From Comamonas thiooxydans (GTDB taxonomy: Bacteria; Pseudomonadota; Gammaproteobacteria; Burkholderiales; Burkholderiaceae_C): 64,000 nucleotides of DNA. Both the position numbers and the translations under genes were made by a program. Under the pieces are notes generated by a model. The model had not been told where the DNA came from. It made no database searches and was given only the letters and a program-made list of their open reading frames with translations. The DNA lies in the NCBI RefSeq assembly GCF_000964545.1, contig NZ_BBVD01000005.1:62001-126000 (forward strand), given 5' to 3'. Below, one piece after another: positions 41,878 to 50,545 of this stretch; position 1 is the first letter of the stretch; every line of letters starts with the position of its first letter.

Positions 41878-43929
41878 ATGAGCAATCCACTTCTCGAATC
41901 CTCCTCCCTGCCCTTGTTTGACCGCATTCAGCCTGCGGATGTGGCACCCGCCATCGACACTTTGCTGGCCCGTGCCAGTGAGGCGCTGGAGACCGTGGTT
42001 GCACCGGACTTCCCCGCACAGTGGGAGGCCATCTCTGCCGTGCTGGACGTGGCGACTGAAAAGCTGGGCACCGCCTGGTCGGCCATCAATCACCTCAACA
42101 GCGTTGCCGACACCCCGGAGTTGCGCGCGGCCTATAACGAAGCACTGCCCAAGGTCACCGAGTTCTGGACCAATCTGGGCGCCGATGAACGCCTGTACGC
42201 CAAGTACAAGGCCATTGACCCGGCCAGCCTCAACAAGGAACAGCGCGCCGCCTGGGACCATGCCATGCGCGGCTTCGTGCTCTCGGGCGCCGAACTGCAG
42301 GGCGCTGCCAAGGAACGCTTTGCGCAGATTCAGGCTCGCTCGGCCGAGCTGGCCCAGAAATTCAGCGAGAACGCGCTGGACGCCACCGATGCCTTTGCCT
42401 ACTACGCCAGGATTGACGAGCTGGACGGCGTTCCGGCCGATGTGATCGCCGCGGCCAAAGCCGCCGCCGAAGCCGATGGCAAAGAAGGCTACAAGCTGAC
42501 GCTTAAGATGCCCAGCTATCTGCCAGTGATGCAGTTTGCCAAGAGCAGCGCACTGCGCGAGAAGATTTATCAGGCTTATGTGACCCGAGCTTCCGATCAG
42601 GCCGATGGCGATGGCAAACGCTTTGACAACACCGCCGTGATGAAGGAAATCCTCGCCCTGCGCCTGGAAGAATCCCAGTTGCTGGGCTACAGCAACTTCG
42701 GCGAAGTCTCGATCGTGCCCAAGATGGCCGATTCGCCCAAGCAGGTCATTGACTTTCTGCGCGATCTGGCACAACGAGCCCGTCCCTATGCAGAAAAGGA
42801 TGCTGCCGATCTGCGTGCCTTTGCCAAGACTGAGCTCGGCATTGCCGACCCCCAGCCCTGGGACTGGGCCTTCATCGGCGAAAAGCTCAAGGAAGCCCGC
42901 TATTCCTTCAGCGAGCAGGAGCTCAAGCAGTATTTTCCTGCACCCAAGGTGCTGGCAGGCCTGTTCAAGATTGTCGAAACCCTGTTCGAAGTCTCCATCC
43001 GCCGCGACGAAGCTCCGGTCTGGAACCCCTGCGTGGAGTTCTACCGTATCGAGCGCTCAACCGAGCAAGGCACTCAGCTGGTCGGCCAGTTCTACCTGGA
43101 CCCGCAGGCGCGCAAGGGCAAGCGTGGTGGCGCCTGGATGGACGATGTGCGCACACGCTGGCTGCGCCCCGACTCCCATCAGCTGCAAACGCCTGTGGCC
43201 CACCTGGTCTGCAACTTCGCGTCCGGCGTGGACGGCAAACCCGCGCTGCTCACGCACGATGATGTGATCACCCTGTTCCACGAAACCGGTCACGGTTTGC
43301 ACCACATGCTCACGCAGGTCAATGAACGCGATGTCTCGGGTATTGCCGGCGTGGAATGGGATGCAGTCGAGCTGCCCAGCCAGTTCATGGAAAATTTCTG
43401 CTGGGAGTGGGATGTGCTCAAGCACATTACTGCCCATGTGGACACGGGCGAGGCCTTGCCCCGCGCGCTGTACGACAAGATGATTGCCGCCAAGAACTTC
43501 CAGTCCGGCATGCAGACCCTGCGCCAGATCGAGTTTGCGCTGTTCGACATGCTCCTGCACACCGAGCACAATCCCGCAGACGACTTCATGGCGCTGCTGA
43601 ACCAGGTGCGCGCCGAGGTGTCCGTGCTGCAATCGCCAGCCTACAACCGCATGGCCCACACCTTCAGCCATATCTTTGCCGGTGGCTATGCCGCCGGTTA
43701 CTACAGCTACAAATGGGCCGAGGTGCTGAGCGCGGACGCCTATGCGGCTTTTGAAGAAACCATGCTGGCCGATGGCTCGCCCAACCCCGAGACCGGCCGC
43801 AAGTACCGCGAGTCGATTCTGGAAGCCGGCGGCAGCCGCCCTGCCATGGAGTCCTTCAAGGCCTTCCGTGGCCGCGAGCCACAGATTGACGCACTGCTTC
43901 GCCACCAAGGTATGAGCCAGACCGCCTGA
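41878..43929 (+). CDS. prlC: Oligopeptidase A (M3 family)
   Basis: A 683-residue cytoplasmic zinc endopeptidase that degrades oligopeptides, including signal peptides. The zinc motif HETGHGLHH is at about residue 467, within LFHETGHGLHHMLT, with the third ligand Glu in the following helix (about 495). The conserved C-terminal tail FSHIFAGGYAAGYYSYKWAEVLS is present. Length and order are normal for PrlC/OpdA. Start ATG 41878 directly follows a short spacer. A strong terminator lies 19 nt past the stop. Confidence 0.94.
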   Translation: MSNPLLESSSLPLFDRIQPADVAPAIDTLLARASEALETVVAPDFPAQWEAISAVLDVATEKLGTAWSAINHLNSVADTPELRAAYNEALPKVTEFWTNLGADERLYAKYKAIDPASLNKEQRAAWDHAMRGFVLSGAELQGAAKERFAQIQARSAELAQKFSENALDATDAFAYYARIDELDGVPADVIAAAKAAAEADGKEGYKLTLKMPSYLPVMQFAKSSALREKIYQAYVTRASDQADGDGKRFDNTAVMKEILALRLEESQLLGYSNFGEVSIVPKMADSPKQVIDFLRDLAQRARPYAEKDAADLRAFAKTELGIADPQPWDWAFIGEKLKEARYSFSEQELKQYFPAPKVLAGLFKIVETLFEVSIRRDEAPVWNPCVEFYRIERSTEQGTQLVGQFYLDPQARKGKRGGAWMDDVRTRWLRPDSHQLQTPVAHLVCNFASGVDGKPALLTHDDVITLFHETGHGLHHMLTQVNERDVSGIAGVEWDAVELPSQFMENFCWEWDVLKHITAHVDTGEALPRALYDKMIAAKNFQSGMQTLRQIEFALFDMLLHTEHNPADDFMALLNQVRAEVSVLQSPAYNRMAHTFSHIFAGGYAAGYYSYKWAEVLSADAYAAFEETMLADGSPNPETGRKYRESILEAGGSRPAMESFKAFRGREPQIDALLRHQGMSQTA

Positions 43930-43947
43930 GTCTTCTGCCATCTCCCC

Positions 43948-43976
43948 AAAAGCGCCCTTCCCGGGCGCTTTTTCAT
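43948..43976 (+). terminator. Intrinsic terminator of prlC
   Basis: A 10-bp stem AAAAGCGCCC/GGGCGCTTTT with 5-nt loop, T-rich 3' side. Confidence 0.9.
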
Positions 43977-44153
43977 GTCTGCCATCGCCCCAATAAGAGA
44001 GACCCAAGACTGACGCTAGCTGACTCACGCACCGAGGTCGGATCAAGACAAGCCGGAGTATGGGAGCAGACAGTCCTCCATGCAAGCTATGCTCTGCCCA
44101 TCGGCGCTCGCGTCCTCAGACCTCTTCACTGCACTTCATTGACCAAGATTGAG

Positions 44154-44849
44154 ATGCCACGATCTTTCATTGCCCGGCCTTCGGCCGAGAAACCGACCTC
44201 CGGCAACGCCCTGCTGCTGACAATGCTTGTAGCCGCCTTTGCCGCATTGGCGAGCGGAGTCAGCCTGGCTCAGAATCTCTACCGCAGCGTGGGCCCTGAC
44301 GGGCGGGTCACCTATTCCGACCGGGCCATCGGCCCCAACGCCAAGCCCAGTGCCGAAGCCGTGAGCAACGCCGATGGCCCGGCGTCTTCGGCCAACGCGC
44401 AACTGCCTTACGACCTGCGCCAGACCGCCAACCGCTATCCCGTCACGATCTATACGGGCAAGGACTGCGAGCCCTGCGACGAGGCCCGGTCTCATCTGCA
44501 AAACCGTGGCATCCCGTTCAACGAACGCACCATAGAAACCAGCAGCGATGTTGCAGCACTCAGAAAGCTCAGCGGGCAGGACAGCCTGCCCTTTGCCACC
44601 ATCGGCAACCAGCACCTCAAGGGTTTTGGCGCCGACAGCTGGGACCAGTACCTGAGCGCGGCCGGCTACCCCAAGCAGCCCCAGTTGCCGAAGAACTACA
44701 AAGCCCCCGCAGCCAAGGCTTTGACCATGCCGGCACCAGTTGCTGCCGAAGCAGCCAAGCCCGCCGAGCGTCCTGCACGCATCACGGCGCCAGCAGCCCC
44801 GCCCCCTGGCGCGCCCACGCCCGAAAACCCCGCAGGCCTGCGCTTCTAG
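44154..44849 (+). CDS. DUF4124/glutaredoxin-like secreted protein
   Basis: A 231-residue exported protein. The N-terminal hydrophobic segment (LLLTMLVAAFAALASGVSLA) acts as signal or anchor. A DUF4124 segment follows (YRSVGPDGRVTYSDR) and then a glutaredoxin-type domain with a CxxC motif DCEPCDEA near residue 110 and LPFATIGNQ as the cis-Pro loop. The tail is Pro/Ala-rich and ends NPAGLRF. It probably handles thiols or disulfides in the periplasm. ATG 44154 follows AAGATTGAG; a TTG at 44139 is in frame upstream. It is convergent with rpiA. Confidence 0.8.
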   Translation: MPRSFIARPSAEKPTSGNALLLTMLVAAFAALASGVSLAQNLYRSVGPDGRVTYSDRAIGPNAKPSAEAVSNADGPASSANAQLPYDLRQTANRYPVTIYTGKDCEPCDEARSHLQNRGIPFNERTIETSSDVAALRKLSGQDSLPFATIGNQHLKGFGADSWDQYLSAAGYPKQPQLPKNYKAPAAKALTMPAPVAAEAAKPAERPARITAPAAPPPGAPTPENPAGLRF

Positions 44850-44880
44850 GAGCCAGAAATTTTCAATGAAATCAGTCTCT

Positions 44881-44912
44881 AACACTTACCAATAAAGCGT
44901 TAGCAGCTATCA
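44881..44912 (+). repeat. Dispersed small repeat, copy 7
   Basis: AACACTTACCAATAAAGCGT followed by TAGCAGCTATCA, close to copy 1. It lies between the convergent DUF4124/glutaredoxin and rpiA genes. Confidence 0.65.
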
Positions 44913-44922
44913 ATTTTATAAA

Positions 44923-44950
44923 AAAGCCACCTGCGCAAGCAGGTGGCTTT
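44923..44950 (-). terminator. Intrinsic terminator of rpiA
   Basis: A 12-bp perfect stem AAAGCCACCTGC/GCAGGTGGCTTT with a GCAA tetraloop, followed on the minus strand by TTTTATAAAATTG, 19 nt past the rpiA stop. Confidence 0.92.
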
Positions 44951-44968
44951 CCGGCCTCAGATTGCTGC

Positions 44969-45667
44969 TTAGTATTCCAGCGTCTGCACGCCTTGTGCGG
45001 TTCCCAGCAGGCACACCGCAGCCTTCTGGTGAGCAAACACGCCCACGGTCACGACGCCGGGCCACTGATTGACTTCGGACTCGAAGGCCAGCGGCTCTGC
45101 GATCTTCAGACCGCGGACATCCAGAATATGCTGGCCGTTGTCGGTCACCAGCGGCGCACCATCCTTCATGCGAATCTGCGCCGTCACGTCGGCGCCCATG
45201 GCTTCAAAGCGACGCGCGATCTGGGCCGCCGCCATGGGAATGACTTCCACGGGCAGCGGAAAATTACCCAGCACCGGCACGCGCTTGGACTCATCGGCAA
45301 TGCAGACAAAACGCTGAGCCAGCGCCGCCACGATCTTTTCGCGCGTCAGCGCCGCACCACCGCCCTTGACCATATAGCCCTTGCCGTCGATCTCGTCGGC
45401 ACCGTCGATATAGACGGCCAGGCTGGCGACTTCATTGGCATCGAACACCTTGATGCCCAGCGCCTTCAGGCGCTCGGTACTGGCAACCGAGCTGGAGACG
45501 GCGCCAGGAATCCGATCCTTGATGGTGGCCAGTGCATCAATGAATTTGTTGACCGTGGAGCCTGTGCCCACGCCCACAATTTCACCGGCGACCACATATT
45601 TCAGGGCAGCTTGTCCGACCAAAGTTTTCAGTTCATCTTGAGAAAGAGGTGCAGCAGATGTCGTCAT
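44969..45667 (-). CDS. rpiA: Ribose-5-phosphate isomerase A
   Basis: A 232-residue isomerase converting ribose 5-phosphate and ribulose 5-phosphate in the non-oxidative pentose phosphate pathway. Family blocks are GVGTGSTVNKFIDAL (phosphate loop), DGADEIDGKGYMVKGGG with catalytic Asp residues, and the Glu/Lys pair in ALTREKI. Length is standard. ATG 45667 is chosen over an upstream in-frame start. Divergent from pyrD with only a 34-nt gap, so promoters overlap the coding ends. Confidence 0.95.
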   Translation of the reverse strand: MTTSAAPLSQDELKTLVGQAALKYVVAGEIVGVGTGSTVNKFIDALATIKDRIPGAVSSSVASTERLKALGIKVFDANEVASLAVYIDGADEIDGKGYMVKGGGAALTREKIVAALAQRFVCIADESKRVPVLGNFPLPVEVIPMAAAQIARRFEAMGADVTAQIRMKDGAPLVTDNGQHILDVRGLKIAEPLAFESEVNQWPGVVTVGVFAHQKAAVCLLGTAQGVQTLEY

Positions 45668-45701
45668 GAGGGAAAATCCAGGTAATCCTGCGATTATCCC
45701 C

Positions 45702-46748
45702 ATGTCTCTTATTCCTTACTCATTGACGCGTCCTATTCTTTTCGGCATGGACCCCGAAGCGGCCCACGACCTCACCATGAATTTCATGGCAAAGGGTCAA
45801 AATACCTTGCTCCAAAAGGCCTGGGCGCGCCCTCTGATCAACGACCCCATCGAGCTGGCGGGCCTCAAGTTCCCGAACCGAGTGGGCATGGCCGCAGGCC
45901 TGGACAAGAATGCGCGCTGCATCGATGCGCTGGCCGCCATGGGTTTCGGCTTTGTGGAAGTGGGCACCGTCACGCCCCGCCCCCAGCCCGGCAATCCCAA
46001 GCCCCGCATGTTCCGCATTCCTGAAAAGAATGCACTGATCAACCGCCTGGGCTTCAACAACGAAGGCCTGGATGCATTTCTGGCCAATGTGCGTCGCTCG
46101 CAAGTGCGCGCCAATGGCGGCGCCATGCTGCTGGGCCTGAACATCGGCAAGAACGCCACAACCCCCATCGAAGAGGCCACCAGCGACTACATCAAGGCCC
46201 TGGACGGCGTGTACCCTCATGCCGACTATGTGACAGTCAACATCAGCTCACCCAACACCAAGAATCTGCGTGCCTTGCAAAGCGACGAGGCACTGGATGC
46301 TCTGCTGGGAGCTGTCGCCAATCGCCGCGAACAGCTCTCCAGCCAGCATGGCAAGCGCACGCCGGTGTTCGTGAAGATCGCTCCCGACCTCGATGAAGAG
46401 CAGGTCGGCGTGATTGCGGCGACGCTGGAGCGCCACGGCATGGATGGCGTGATTGCCACCAACACCACCATCAGCCGCGATGCCGTCAAGGGTCTGCAAC
46501 ATGCCGAAGAAGCCGGCGGACTGTCCGGTGCGCCCGTGCTCGAAGCCAGCAACCAGATCATTCGCCAGCTGCGCTCAGCCCTTGGCAGCCGCTTTCCCAT
46601 CATTGGCGTGGGCGGCATCCTGAGCGGCGCCGACGCCGTGAGCAAGATCCGCGCAGGTGCTGATGTAGTGCAGATCTACAGCGGCCTGATCTATCGCGGT
46701 CCCGATCTTGTGACCGAAGCCGCCCAGGCCATCGCCCATATGCACTGA
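45702..46748 (+). CDS. pyrD: Dihydroorotate dehydrogenase (quinone), class 2
   Basis: A 348-residue FMN enzyme oxidising dihydroorotate to orotate at the membrane, using quinone, for pyrimidine synthesis. Class 2 is shown by the N-terminal amphipathic segment and GMAAGLDKNARC, the NISSPNTKNLR FMN/substrate loop with the catalytic Ser region, VKIAPDL, NTTISR and the FMN phosphate motif GVGGILSGADA. Standard length. ATG 45702 is used. A strong two-way terminator follows. Confidence 0.95.
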   Translation: MSLIPYSLTRPILFGMDPEAAHDLTMNFMAKGQNTLLQKAWARPLINDPIELAGLKFPNRVGMAAGLDKNARCIDALAAMGFGFVEVGTVTPRPQPGNPKPRMFRIPEKNALINRLGFNNEGLDAFLANVRRSQVRANGGAMLLGLNIGKNATTPIEEATSDYIKALDGVYPHADYVTVNISSPNTKNLRALQSDEALDALLGAVANRREQLSSQHGKRTPVFVKIAPDLDEEQVGVIAATLERHGMDGVIATNTTISRDAVKGLQHAEEAGGLSGAPVLEASNQIIRQLRSALGSRFPIIGVGGILSGADAVSKIRAGADVVQIYSGLIYRGPDLVTEAAQAIAHMH

Positions 46749-46778
46749 ACTTGACGCGTGGCCTGGCTGCGCACAAAG

Positions 46779-46814
46779 AAACAGCCCGTCATGCCTGAGC
46801 CTGACGGGCTGTTT
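46779..46814. terminator. Bidirectional terminator between pyrD and the yqjK-like gene
   Basis: A 13-bp stem AAACAGCCCGTCA/TGACGGGCTGTTT with T-runs on both sides serves pyrD (+) and the minus-strand genes ending at 46827. Confidence 0.88.
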
Positions 46815-46826
46815 TTCCAGGACCCT

Positions 46827-47201
46827 TCAGCCGCGTGCGCGCTGCTGCAGCTTAAGAATCCAGGGCAGTGCTGCGCTGCCCCAGCGAATCAGCTTGCGCG
46901 GCCCGAGAACCATGAGCAAGCCCCCCGCTGCCGCCGTTGCCAGCGGATGCAGGCGCACAAAAGACAGCAGGCGCTCGGGCAGGGGAGCATCGGCGTCCAC
47001 ATGTGCAGGCTGCGTGCTGCGCAAGGCCTGCGCCTGCGCCTTGGCAGCGGCTCGAGCCTTGACGCGCGCGCGTTGCTTGGCAATGCGCGACAGCACCAGC
47101 TTTTGCTCGGCTGTCGCTTCATCCCAGAGCCGAGCATCCATGCCTGCGGGCTTGACGGGCTCCAACTCTGTGGATCGCAAATCGGGAGAGATGCTGTTCA
47201 T
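46827..47201 (-). CDS. YqjK-like small membrane-associated protein
   Basis: A 124-residue protein. The N-terminal half is a charged helix (ARVKARAAAKAQAQALRST). The C-terminal half has one hydrophobic helix (about 88-103, LATAAAGGLLMVLG) and a Gly/Pro-rich end. It sits last in a DUF883-phage holin-like-YqjK order, the arrangement of E. coli yqjD-yqjE-yqjK; the name rests on context more than sequence. Its start codon follows the holin-like gene stop by a few bases. The function is unknown, thought to concern the envelope. Confidence 0.6.
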   Translation of the reverse strand: MNSISPDLRSTELEPVKPAGMDARLWDEATAEQKLVLSRIAKQRARVKARAAAKAQAQALRSTQPAHVDADAPLPERLLSFVRLHPLATAAAGGLLMVLGPRKLIRWGSAALPWILKLQQRARG

Positions 47202-47202
47202 G

Positions 47203-47604
47203 CTAAATCCTCTCCTTCAGAGCCTGCCAATCCGATTTGAGCTCGCGCCGCGTGAGCCTGAAAGGACTGGAGAGTTGATTGACAGCTGCCAGCAGTCGCC
47301 ACAGCCCCAGGCCCCAGACCAGAACCCAGCCACCGACCAGCAGCCACGCCACCAGCTGACGATGCTCGCTATCCCAGAACTGCACGAGCACAGCCATGGA
47401 CAGGACAATGAGCACGACCACGGTGAGTGCGCCGAGCACAATGGCCAGCACCGCCAGCGTTTGCATGCTGCGCTTGTGCTGTTGCCACTCAAGCTGCGCA
47501 AGATCAACGCGATCTTCGGCCGCGATCGCTGCCTCGTTGAGATTGGCACGCCAGCGCTCCAGCAGGGAATCAAGACCTAGTAGTGAAATCAAATTCACAG
47601 GCAC
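47203..47604 (-). CDS. Phage holin-like family protein (YqjE type)
   Basis: A 133-residue inner-membrane protein with two helices, about residues 49-75 (TLAVLAIVLGALTVVVLIVL) and 82-103. It fits the phage holin superfamily 3.6 / YqjE group of stress-related membrane proteins; no phage genes surround it, so a lysis role is unlikely. GTG start at 47604. It lies between the DUF883 gene and the yqjK-like gene on one mRNA. Confidence 0.72.
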   Translation of the reverse strand: MPVNLISLLGLDSLLERWRANLNEAAIAAEDRVDLAQLEWQQHKRSMQTLAVLAIVLGALTVVVLIVLSMAVLVQFWDSEHRQLVAWLLVGGWVLVWGLGLWRLLAAVNQLSSPFRLTRRELKSDWQALKERI

Positions 47605-47629
47605 TTGTCCTTTTGCAGCTCAGCAATGC

Positions 47630-47941
47630 TTAGCGACGGCCCAGCATGAAACCCAGCAGTGCACCCACTGCCAGCGCGGCACCGGCGACGCGCCAGGGTT
47701 CGTCGTGGGCATAACGATCCGCCACATCGGCAGCTTCGCGCGCCTGGCGAGCGGCGTCCTGAGCCGCACGCACAGCAGACTCGCGCACGTTGGCCATGCC
47801 GTCGTCGATGCGCTGACGAAGCACGCTGATTTCAGGAAGCTTGTCCAGTTCACGGGCAGACAGCAGACCGCGCAGATCGCTGACCAGTTTTTCCAGATCG
47901 TCTTGGGCGGTGGAAACGGCGTCGGAAACAGAGCGTGACAT
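47630..47941 (-). CDS. DUF883/ElaB-YqjD-family protein
   Basis: A 103-residue protein with a charged coiled-coil-like N-terminal two-thirds (SDLRGLLSARELDKL; VRESAVRAAQDAARQAREA) and a C-terminal hydrophobic anchor ending VGALLGFMLGRR. E. coli relatives ElaB, YqjD and YgaM are C-tail-anchored inner-membrane proteins that associate with ribosomes in stationary phase. ATG 47941 is directly before the domain. First gene of the yqjDE(K)-like unit. Confidence 0.83.
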   Translation of the reverse strand: MSRSVSDAVSTAQDDLEKLVSDLRGLLSARELDKLPEISVLRQRIDDGMANVRESAVRAAQDAARQAREAADVADRYAHDEPWRVAGAALAVGALLGFMLGRR

Positions 47942-48402
47942 ATCGATCCTTTCAATGTGACGAAATTGGAATATCGCATGCACTTGGCAGTGCACCAAGA
48001 TAGCTGCGAGACAGCAAGCATCAGGGCCGGCCGCTCATAAAACCTGCAGCATGTGAACATCTTACAGAAAACGCACCGCCTACAAGAAACTCGCGGGCCT
48101 GCGGCACTGTCGGACAGCAGCGAAACTGCCTCATGTCAAGGAATATAAAGCCGTTCAAGGCTCCAAACCAATCTGTTTGCTGCAGCAGCCTTTACGTTGG
48201 CGCAGCAGAGCGACCTCAGCCTGAGCTCAGGCATGCCGTGCATGCATAGCTTGATCTCCAGCATCTGCCGCCAAGCAAAGCGGATTACATACGGCAACAC
48301 ACTGATTGCTTAACAGTTCATTAATAAAGTGGCTGCATGCTCGGCAACAAGTCATCTGCTTGCGGGAGTTCCATTCAAAAAAACTCTTCAGCAAGCGAAG
48401 AC

Positions 48403-48416
48403 TTGACTCAAATCAA
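48403..48416 (+). promoter_or_regulatory. FNR/Anr-type binding site of the ttr operon
   Basis: TTGAC-TCAA-ATCAA, one mismatch from the FNR consensus TTGAT-N4-ATCAA. Its centre at 48409.5 is exactly 41.5 nt before a start site predicted from the -10 at 48439-48444. This is the class II activator position. Confidence 0.7.
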
Positions 48417-48438
48417 GTGTCACAAACGGCAACTTTCA

Positions 48439-48444
48439 TATAGT
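48439..48444 (+). promoter_or_regulatory. -10 element of the ttr promoter
   Basis: TATAGT, predicted to place transcription start near 48451. No -35 hexamer is needed for a class II FNR promoter. Confidence 0.55.
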
Positions 48445-48535
48445 CATTTAGGCATAAAAGATATTAATTTAATACTCTTTTATGTTTAAAGCATCAGGGC
48501 TTTCTGGTGCCAGTGCGACGATGAAAGGAAGGGCC

Positions 48536-49384
48536 ATGCCACTTCAGAAACGAGAACTCTCCGACTGCGCAACCAGCAGTTCGGCCTGCACCTGCAGCAC
48601 TCCATCCATTACCCAGGCACCTCAGCAGGCAGTGACTGCGCCCACCAAGCGCGGTTTTTTGCAGGATTTGATTGCCATGGCCGCCAGCCTCGGTGTTGCG
48701 GGCAGCGCCCGCGCAGCGCTGCCCGGCGACCCCAGCTTCCAGCCCCTGCGCCGACCCGGCATGCAAGGCAAGCGCTTCGGCATGCTGGTCGATATGCGCA
48801 AATGCATTGGCTGCCAGGCCTGCACAGTGAGCTGCTCGGTCGAAAACCAGCCCCCCATCGGCCAGTTCCGCACCACGGTGCTGCAATACGAAATCGACCA
48901 GGCCGGCGACACGGCTGCCGCCATGGTCAGTCTGCCGCGGCTATGCAACCACTGCGACGAACCGCCTTGCGTGCCCGTCTGCCCGGTGCAAGCCACATTT
49001 CAACGCACCGACGGGATCGTTCTTGTCGATAACGAGCGCTGCGTGGGCTGCGGCTATTGCGTGCAGGCCTGCCCCTACGACGCGCGCTTCATCAATCACG
49101 AAACGCAGACTGCCGACAAATGCACCTTCTGCGAACACCGCCTGGAAGCCGGTCTGCTGCCCGCCTGCGTGGAAAGCTGCGTGGGTGGCGCGCGCGTGAT
49201 TGGCGATCTGAACGACGCGCACAGCGAAATCAACCAGCGCATCAATGCTCACAAGGACGATATCAAGGTCCTCAAGCCGGGCATGAAGACCAAGCCGCAC
49301 GTCTTCTACATCGGTCTGCCCGATGAGTTTGTGAACGGTGTCGATGGTCAGGCCACGGTTCGCCTTGTTGCCGAACATCTGTGA
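48536..49384 (+). CDS. ttrB: Tetrathionate reductase iron-sulfur subunit (TtrB type)
   Basis: A 282-residue electron-transfer subunit with four [4Fe-4S] clusters. All sixteen Cys are arranged as CIGCQACTVSC, CNHCDEPPCVPVC, CVGCGYCVQAC and a final CTFC...CVESC. Blocks such as CPVQATFQRTDGIVLVD and NHETQTADKCTFC closely match TtrB as I recall it. A hydrophobic N-terminal stretch (about residues 39-60) recalls the TtrB signal-like region, but with a single Arg (KRGFLQ) rather than RR. ATG 48536 follows AAGGAAGGGCC; ATG 48482 is an in-frame alternative. First gene of ttrBCA. Confidence 0.9.
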   Translation: MPLQKRELSDCATSSSACTCSTPSITQAPQQAVTAPTKRGFLQDLIAMAASLGVAGSARAALPGDPSFQPLRRPGMQGKRFGMLVDMRKCIGCQACTVSCSVENQPPIGQFRTTVLQYEIDQAGDTAAAMVSLPRLCNHCDEPPCVPVCPVQATFQRTDGIVLVDNERCVGCGYCVQACPYDARFINHETQTADKCTFCEHRLEAGLLPACVESCVGGARVIGDLNDAHSEINQRINAHKDDIKVLKPGMKTKPHVFYIGLPDEFVNGVDGQATVRLVAEHL

Positions 49385-49397
49385 AAGGAGTGCCATC

Positions 49398-50438
49398 ATG
49401 CAAATCATTGAACTCTTGACCCCGGCCTACGAAGCGGCATGGTTGCCATGGGCCGTGCAGTACTTCTTTCTGGTCGGCATGGCCACGGGGGCCGCACTGC
49501 TGACTTCGGCCTGTGCGTTCGGGCCGGCCCAAGGCTTGCTCCAGCGCCTGCTGCCCACAGCGGTGCTGGTGCTGGCCATGAGTGCGATTGCCGCGCCGGT
49601 GGCCCTGCTGGCCGACCTGCACCAGCCTGCACGCTTCTGGCATTTCTATGCCCACCTCACGCCCTGGTCGTGGATGAGCCTGGGTGCCGTGCTCATGCCC
49701 ACGTTTGTCGGGCTGTGCGTGTTGATGTGCGCGCTGTGGTGGCTGGGCAAGCAGCGGTTGATGCGCCTGCTGGTGCCTGTACTGGTGCTGTCCACGCTCA
49801 GCATCGTGGTCTACACGGGCGCCGAAATAATGGTCATCCGATCGCGCCCGCTGTGGAACACGCTGTGGGTACCGATCAATCTGACACTCAGCGGCTGGCT
49901 GGCCACCGTGGGCATGGGCTTTGTGCTCTACCGCTTTCTGCCCCGATCCTTGCAGCCCGATGCGGCAGCCCTGCAAGGGCTGCGCAATCTGGGCCTGTGG
50001 CTGGCCACCGGCCTGATTGCCAGCGCCCTGACCTGGGGAATTGCCGGCATCGCGGGCCAGAGTCCTTCATTCGACATGGCTGTGCGCCTGTTCAAAGAGT
50101 TCCCTGTATGGCGCGTCTCCATGCTGGGCTCGGCCGTGTTTGGAGCAGCCGTGGTGATGGCCCTGCTGCGCGGCGAGCATCGTCTGGCAGCCAAGGGCTA
50201 CACCCTGGTGCTGGGCACCGGCCTGGCGGCGTCGGCATGGGCCTTCCGCTGGGCACTGTTCATGGGCGTGCAGGGCGTACCCAAGTTTGGAGCCGGCCTG
50301 TATCTGTACAGCATGCCTCTGGGCGGTGAAGGCCTGATGGGCATGCTGGGCATGGCAGGCCTGTGCGTGGCACTGGTTGCGCTGACCACCTGGGCGCTGG
50401 AGCTGCTCCCGGCCCGCAAGCCCGCCAGCGCTGCCTAA
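49398..50438 (+). CDS. ttrC: Tetrathionate reductase membrane anchor (TtrC/NrfD type)
   Basis: A 346-residue integral membrane quinol-oxidising subunit of the NrfD/PsrC family with nine predicted helices. YEAAWLPWAVQYFFLVGMATG in the first helix and the FWHFYAHLTPWSWMSLGAV loop are typical. It takes electrons from the quinol pool and passes them to TtrB. ATG 49398 follows AAAGGAGTGCC. It lies 13 nt after ttrB, and 107 nt precede ttrA. Confidence 0.88.
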   Translation: MQIIELLTPAYEAAWLPWAVQYFFLVGMATGAALLTSACAFGPAQGLLQRLLPTAVLVLAMSAIAAPVALLADLHQPARFWHFYAHLTPWSWMSLGAVLMPTFVGLCVLMCALWWLGKQRLMRLLVPVLVLSTLSIVVYTGAEIMVIRSRPLWNTLWVPINLTLSGWLATVGMGFVLYRFLPRSLQPDAAALQGLRNLGLWLATGLIASALTWGIAGIAGQSPSFDMAVRLFKEFPVWRVSMLGSAVFGAAVVMALLRGEHRLAAKGYTLVLGTGLAASAWAFRWALFMGVQGVPKFGAGLYLYSMPLGGEGLMGMLGMAGLCVALVALTTWALELLPARKPASAA

Positions 50439-50545
50439 AAACCAAGCCAAGTACACATCTAACGCAATACCAGCAGGCGCCAGCAGCTCTCAACACTATA
50501 GAAACGCTGCAGCGCTTGCCCTTCCCTCACACAAAGGGCAAGACA

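Larger units (their letters stand above)
47942..48535. promoter_or_regulatory. Intergenic region with the ttr promoter
   Basis: About 590 nt between the DUF883 gene (minus) and ttrB (plus). Its right part has the FNR-like box and -10 described separately. A stretch of AT-rich DNA runs from about 48290 to 48480. The reading frame begins at ATG 48482 but ATG 48536 has the stronger ribosome site. Confidence 0.6.
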
